DNA of 49,477 nt, from assembly GCA_022844125.1 (NCBI GenBank), contig JALHMI010000014.1, positions 195,298 through 244,774 of the forward strand, written 5' to 3'. Below, piece by piece: positions 46,008 to 49,477 of the stretch. The translations under genes and the position numbers were made by a program. The stretch is from Pirellulales bacterium. Its GTDB lineage: Bacteria > Planctomycetota > Planctomycetia > Pirellulales > PALSA-1355. Each line of letters begins with the position of its first letter. Positions within the stretch are counted from its first letter, which is position 1. The notes beneath the pieces are model-generated. The model saw nothing but the letters and a program-made list of their open reading frames with translations. It was not told the origin of the DNA and did no database searches.

Positions 46008-46427
46008 TCAGGCGGCTTTCTTGCCCTTGGATTTGCCCTTCGACTCGGTCGTTGCAGGCTCCTCGGCTGATTCCAAGTTGGATAACGCTGCGCGGCGCCG
46101 CTCCGCGGCTTCGGCCCGCAACTTTGCGACATCCTTACGTTGTTGCGCGCTTAAGACCTTTTCGATCGCGGCGTCCCGCTCGTCGACGACGGCCTTCAGT
46201 TCCGCCCGGGCTTTCGCCAGCTTTGGCTCAAACTGTTCCTGAATGGCGTAGATGTCGGACCGCTGTTCGTCGGTCACTACCTTGGCGTAGTGCGCGGGCA
46301 GCCGCGTGGTGCGCTGCTTCTTCGCCTCGGCCTTCTGGGCCGCGACTTGCGTGGCAAATCCGGCTGCCATTGCCAAACCGCACAACAGCATCAAAACCCA
46401 TGCGCGAATCGAAGTTGTCTGCTTCAT
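46008..46427 (-). CDS. Exported helical Lys/Ala-rich protein, unknown
   Basis: The 139-residue protein has a signal peptide (about residues 1-30, ending TQVAAQ). A charged helical region follows with YAKVVTDEQRSDIYAIQEQF and LKAVVDERDAAIEKVLSAQQ, which recalls LTxxQ/Spy-type periplasmic helical proteins: VVTDEQ and VLSAQQ both fit the pattern. The C-terminus is Lys/Gly-rich (SKGKSKGKK). GGGAG precedes the ATG. A periplasmic chaperone-like or metal-response role is possible, but this is inference. Confidence 0.7.
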   Translation of the reverse strand: MKQTTSIRAWVLMLLCGLAMAAGFATQVAAQKAEAKKQRTTRLPAHYAKVVTDEQRSDIYAIQEQFEPKLAKARAELKAVVDERDAAIEKVLSAQQRKDVAKLRAEAAERRRAALSNLESAEEPATTESKGKSKGKKAA

Positions 46428-46866
46428 TTCACATCTCCCGATAAATCGCTACGTTGACTGATCGATGCACCCCCATAGGCTGGGTCAATGGAAATAATAA
46501 ACGAACGTACACCCTCAACGCAAAGAAAAAAAATTGGCCTCGCGACAGCGAGCGGTGGGGCCGAAAATCGACGGCCAGAAAGGCCAGTCGCTAACTGGAG
46601 ATTGCGCGCGTAAAAAAGGTCATGGCAAGTCGATCCGTCGTCTTGCCATGACCTTTATCCTGAAGCGGGGCAGTTCGCGCGTGCCCCGCCCTCCCGACGG
46701 GCTTCATTAGGTGTATCGACCGCGGATCTCGGCTCACTTGAACCGATTCTGTCGCGTGCAGCGGGTGCCGAGAATTTTGCTGGCAGGCCGGCGGCGCAAA
46801 GCAAATGGGGGCGAGTCCCCGAAAGAACTCGACCCCATGCTGTGCTGAAACGTTCCACTGAAGGGA
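46428..46866. other. Intergenic region with a reverse-strand terminator
   Basis: About 440 bases lie between two reverse-strand genes. They contain the terminator at 46612-46656 and, upstream of the 46427 start, AT-rich sequence with a possible promoter (TTGACC on the reverse strand near 46480). I see no convincing gene. Confidence 0.5.
46612..46656 (-). terminator. Rho-independent terminator for the Cys-rich protein gene
   Basis: On the reverse strand AAAGGTCATGGCAAG and CTTGCCATGACCTTT form a perfect 15-bp stem with a 12-base loop, followed by TTT to give a run of six T. It lies about 210 bases after the stop codon of the gene at 46867-47289, leaving a long 3' untranslated stretch. Confidence 0.85.
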
Positions 46867-47289
46867 CTACTTGTTGCAGGTCACGCAGGCTCCGTCGCCG
46901 GAGTCGCACGTCGTGCAAGCCCCGCCGGTCCCGCAGTCGCCGACCGAGGCACAACAACGCTTCCGATGGCAACCGTGAGGGTCGCCCCAGTGGCTGTACC
47001 AGCCGATCAGCTTCCAGTCCATGCAGGGCCCGCGCCAACAAGGGTCGCAGGGGTGCGGATTGACGCCGAAGCAGGTTTGGCAGAAGCCCCCCTCGATCTG
47101 CGCGTTGCCGCCGACCTGGGGTGCATCGCCAAACCGCATTCCGGGCGCGACGCCTCCGGAGTAGGGCTCATTCACGGCGCCGTACAGCGCGCCGCTCCCG
47201 AAATTGTAGACCTGGTATACGTCGTCGGCCGAGGCGACGGCAACCATGCCGACAGCCAAGGCGATGACTGCGAACAGCCATTTGCTCAT
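46867..47289 (-). CDS. Exported cysteine-rich protein, unknown
   Basis: The 140-residue protein has a signal peptide (about 1-21, MSKWLFAVIALAVGMVAVAS, cut near ADDVY). The second half has 13 cysteines in about 70 residues, in CxxC-like spacings (FCQTCF, PCDPCWRGPC, RCCASVGDC, ACTTCDSGDGACVTC). AAGGAG lies at the right distance before the ATG at 47289. The arrangement suggests metal binding or a disulphide-rich extracellular module. It ends in a strong terminator and appears monocistronic. I do not recognise a family. Confidence 0.75.
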   Translation of the reverse strand: MSKWLFAVIALAVGMVAVASADDVYQVYNFGSGALYGAVNEPYSGGVAPGMRFGDAPQVGGNAQIEGGFCQTCFGVNPHPCDPCWRGPCMDWKLIGWYSHWGDPHGCHRKRCCASVGDCGTGGACTTCDSGDGACVTCNK

Positions 47290-47554
47290 CGTGAGCTCCT
47301 TATGGGGGTGCAGAAAAAGGGTGCTCTCCGGGTGTCTCCAAGGTGAAACATTCCCCACGAATCCAAGAGTGCAAATTCTCCGGGAATCGCAGCGTTGCAA
47401 TGGGCCGCAACGCGAACGTGGCCGACTCACGCTATCCCATCGCGGCTCAACGACTTAGCATTTACAATGAAGCGTTTGCGAGCAGCGGCAAACTTTTTTC
47501 GCCCGCTCGCCGGCGACTTGCCGGCCTGTAACGTCGCTGCCGATTCCGTAAACC

Positions 47555-48457
47555 TTGCATGGGTCGCAGGCTCACTTGAATATCGCGCAAGCGCTCGTGC
47601 TGCTCGCTTTTCCGCTCGCACTCGCGGGACTGTGGACGTTGCGCTGGCCAACAATCCGCGGTACGACGCTTGTCGCTCCCTGGGTCTGGGCCAGCATCTC
47701 GCTGGCTACGCTCGCTGCGGTCGAACTTGCCCTGACGGCGATCGGCGACCCGGCACCCACCTGGGCACCCGCCGCCCGGTATGCCGCGGCGATGAGCACG
47801 TTCACGCCGATCATGGCGCTGCTCGGCGCCAAGCGTCCGCAGGATCGCGGCTGGCAATGGATCGTGCTTACGCTGTGGTTGATCCTTTGCCAGCCCGCCG
47901 GCGAGTGGCTGCTGTTTGGCGGTGTGGCTGAAATTCACCCGGCGCGGTTCTGGTTCCAGATGATTCTGGTCGTGGCCGGCGCGACGAATGGCCTCGGCAC
48001 GCGTAACTGGCTGGCCAGCGCTCTGTTTTGCGCAGGTCAGATCCTACTGCTGTTGCCGTTTCACTCGGTCGATCCACCACTTGCCGCCAGCAGCGCCGCT
48101 TTTTGGGGACTGGCGGGCGTCTTTCTCAGTGCGGTGAGCATCACCGCCACGGGTGCCTCGCAGCGTGAATCTCACGGTTCGCTCGACCGCGTGTGGCTTG
48201 ACTTTCGCGACGAGTTTGGCGTCGTCTGGGCGCTGCGCATCGTGGAGCGTGGGAATGCATCGGCCAAGATGTACGACTGGCCGGTGCAGCTCACGTGGCA
48301 GGGTTTCCGCGAGCGCGAGTCAGCGCAGACCGAAGTACCGCCACTGGTCGAAGAGAGCTTCCGCACACTGCTGCGGAGGTTTGTCTCGGCCGAGTGGATT
48401 GATGAGCGACTGGCAAGTGAAAGCCCGATCGCTAGCGGCCAAACTTCAGCTCGGTGA
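47555..48457 (+). CDS. Multi-pass membrane protein, unknown
   Basis: The 300-residue protein has about seven hydrophobic segments in the first 205 residues and a soluble C-terminal part (about 210-300, with [34 protein letters not shown] split over two strands). The soluble part may fold separately. The start is uncertain: TTG at 47555 or 47576, since no in-frame ATG precedes the first membrane segment. The frame runs 26 bases into the convergent PEP-hydrolase gene. No family is recognised. Confidence 0.6.
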   Translation: MHGSQAHLNIAQALVLLAFPLALAGLWTLRWPTIRGTTLVAPWVWASISLATLAAVELALTAIGDPAPTWAPAARYAAAMSTFTPIMALLGAKRPQDRGWQWIVLTLWLILCQPAGEWLLFGGVAEIHPARFWFQMILVVAGATNGLGTRNWLASALFCAGQILLLLPFHSVDPPLAASSAAFWGLAGVFLSAVSITATGASQRESHGSLDRVWLDFRDEFGVVWALRIVERGNASAKMYDWPVQLTWQGFRERESAQTEVPPLVEESFRTLLRRFVSAEWIDERLASESPIASGQTSAR

Positions 48458-49268
48458 ACTCTCGCACCCGGTTCTCGATCGCAGGCTCAACCGGCAGGCG
48501 CTCCATCGAGCTCGCACCGTAAAAGCCGACGACGCCCTGGGTATTGTCGAGGATGTACTGAGCGTCGGCCGGTTCGGCGATCGGTCCGCCGTGACACAGC
48601 ACCAGAATGTCCTTGTTGATCCGCTTCGCCGCGTCGTGCATCTGCTGGATCAGCTTCGCCGAGGCTTCGAGCGTCATCGCCGTTGTCGCGCCGATCGTGC
48701 CCTTCGTGGTCAGCCCCATGTGCGGGATCAGGATGTCCGCGCCGGCGTGGGCCATCGCCTTGGCTTCATCGATGTTGAACGCATAGGGGGTCGTGAGCAG
48801 ATTCATCTCGCGCGCCGTGCGGATCATGTCGACTTCGGGACCGAAGCCCATCTCGGTCTCTTCCAGGTTCTGGCGAAAATTGCCATCGATCAGGCCGACC
48901 GTCGGAAAGTTCTGCACGCCCGAGAAGCCGGCATTCGCCACGTCTCGCAAGAAGAGCTCCATCACGCGGAACGGATCGGTGCCGCAGACGCCGGCCAGCA
49001 CCGGCGTGTGCTTGACCACCGGAAGCACTTCGCGGGCCATGTCCATCACGATCGCGTTGGCATCGCCATAGGGCATCATGCCTGAAAGCGACCCGCGGCC
49101 GCCCATCCGGAAGCGGCCGGAGTTGTAGATGACCAGGAGATCGATCCCGCCCGCCTCGGACATTTTGGCGCTCAGGCCGGTGCCGGCGCCGCCACCGATG
49201 ATCGGTTTGCCGTCGGCAACCTTCTTGCGGAGTCGAGCGAGAATGTCTTCGCGTTTGAAAAGCGACAT
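48432..49268 (-). CDS. Phosphoenolpyruvate hydrolase-family TIM-barrel protein
   Basis: The 278-residue protein matches the PEP_hydrolase/TIM-barrel signal-transduction family. It has [26 protein letters not shown] near residue 20, [13 protein letters not shown] (about 51-63), [12 protein letters not shown] near 93, [16 protein letters not shown] near 115 and [12 protein letters not shown] near 186. The family includes distant relatives of isocitrate-lyase-like barrels that hydrolyse PEP or related acids, but most members are unassigned. The ATG at 49268 gives [10 protein letters not shown]. It overlaps the convergent membrane gene by 26 bases. Confidence 0.85.
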   Translation of the reverse strand: MSLFKREDILARLRKKVADGKPIIGGGAGTGLSAKMSEAGGIDLLVIYNSGRFRMGGRGSLSGMMPYGDANAIVMDMAREVLPVVKHTPVLAGVCGTDPFRVMELFLRDVANAGFSGVQNFPTVGLIDGNFRQNLEETEMGFGPEVDMIRTAREMNLLTTPYAFNIDEAKAMAHAGADILIPHMGLTTKGTIGATTAMTLEASAKLIQQMHDAAKRINKDILVLCHGGPIAEPADAQYILDNTQGVVGFYGASSMERLPVEPAIENRVREFTELKFGR

Positions 49269-49317
49269 GATGAAACTACTTTCCTGCTCTCGAACCTGCA
49301 ACTACCTCGCAACCCGA

Positions 49318-49371
49318 CGCGTGAGCGAGGCGAGATGCTCTATCGCTCGACACTCTATCCTCGCTCACGCG
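49318..49371. repeat. 13-bp-arm palindrome (GCGTGAGCGAGG type), copy 2
   Basis: CGCGTGAGCGAGG (49318-49330) pairs perfectly with CCTCGCTCACGCG (49359-49371), with a 28-base spacer. The arms share GCGTGAGCGAGG with the palindrome at 23549-23604. It lies upstream of the reverse-strand PEP-hydrolase gene. Confidence 0.8.
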
Positions 49372-49477
49372 CTTTGAAGTTGCGCCAGCGTGCTAGCAGT
49401 GGGTAAAAAACGAGACTCCGGCGATGTGAACGCGAATAATTCTGGAGCTGGTTAGGCCCGTTACGCGTTATTGCATC

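Overview
The window reads as a chromosomal segment of a high-GC planctomycete, most likely of the Pirellulales type. This is an inference from gene content: a BlaI/M56 (BlaR1-like) pair, a Ser/Thr kinase with a planctomycete-style N-terminal extension and a single C-terminal membrane anchor, a 3-keto-disaccharide hydrolase (DUF1080) protein, a LamG protein ending in a PEP-CTERM-like tail, a Tat-exported NHL propeller, a YCF48/BNR fusion, and palindromic repeats in many gaps. No rRNA, tRNA, CRISPR array, integrase, transposase or prophage gene was recognised. The segment is ordinary chromosome with a few accessory spots.

Layout. 1-6.2 kb: a stand-alone condensation-domain acyltransferase, then a BlaI repressor and a 1433-residue M56 peptidase/HEAT fusion; a perfect 16-bp BlaI-type operator fills the spacer of the promoter. 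6.2-9.3 kb: a repeat-rich gap, then a YtrA-type GntR regulator, ABC ATPase and permease with overlapping genes; an 11-bp-arm palindrome overlaps the regulator's start codon. 9.4-15.8 kb: coaD, mcsB and mcsA (reverse strand), trpE, a small monooxygenase and eno with a clear terminator. 15.8-20 kb: an intact ParD/ParE-like pair, small membrane proteins, a lipoprotein, surE and a DinB-like protein. 20-26.8 kb: DUF1080 protein, HAD hydrolase, a second ABC pair (reverse), a glycosidase-like propeller overlapping a ribokinase-family gene, and a Tat-exported NHL protein. 26.8-32.5 kb: small exported proteins, a Ser/Thr kinase, a PEP-CTERM LamG protein and nagB. 32.6-41.4 kb: the YCF48/CBM9-like fusion, an anchored unknown, aroB, dprA, a DMT exporter overlapping a zinc-ribbon membrane protein, and an unknown. 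41.5-49.5 kb: an S1-domain RNA-binding protein, a toxin-antitoxin locus in which both frames are broken, an ABC-2 permease without an ATPase, two small exported proteins (one cysteine-rich), a membrane protein and a PEP-hydrolase-family TIM barrel.

The most informative observations are regulatory or structural: the BlaI operator between the -35 and -10; the palindrome at the probably leaderless GntR start; a toxin-antitoxin locus where deleting one base in each gene restores family-like full-length proteins; and several families of dispersed palindromic repeats, including a 59-nt repeat present twice, with a third partial copy showing stem changes. I did not find a clear, wholly new multi-gene system. 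The nearest candidates are the M56/HEAT receptor and the repeat families.
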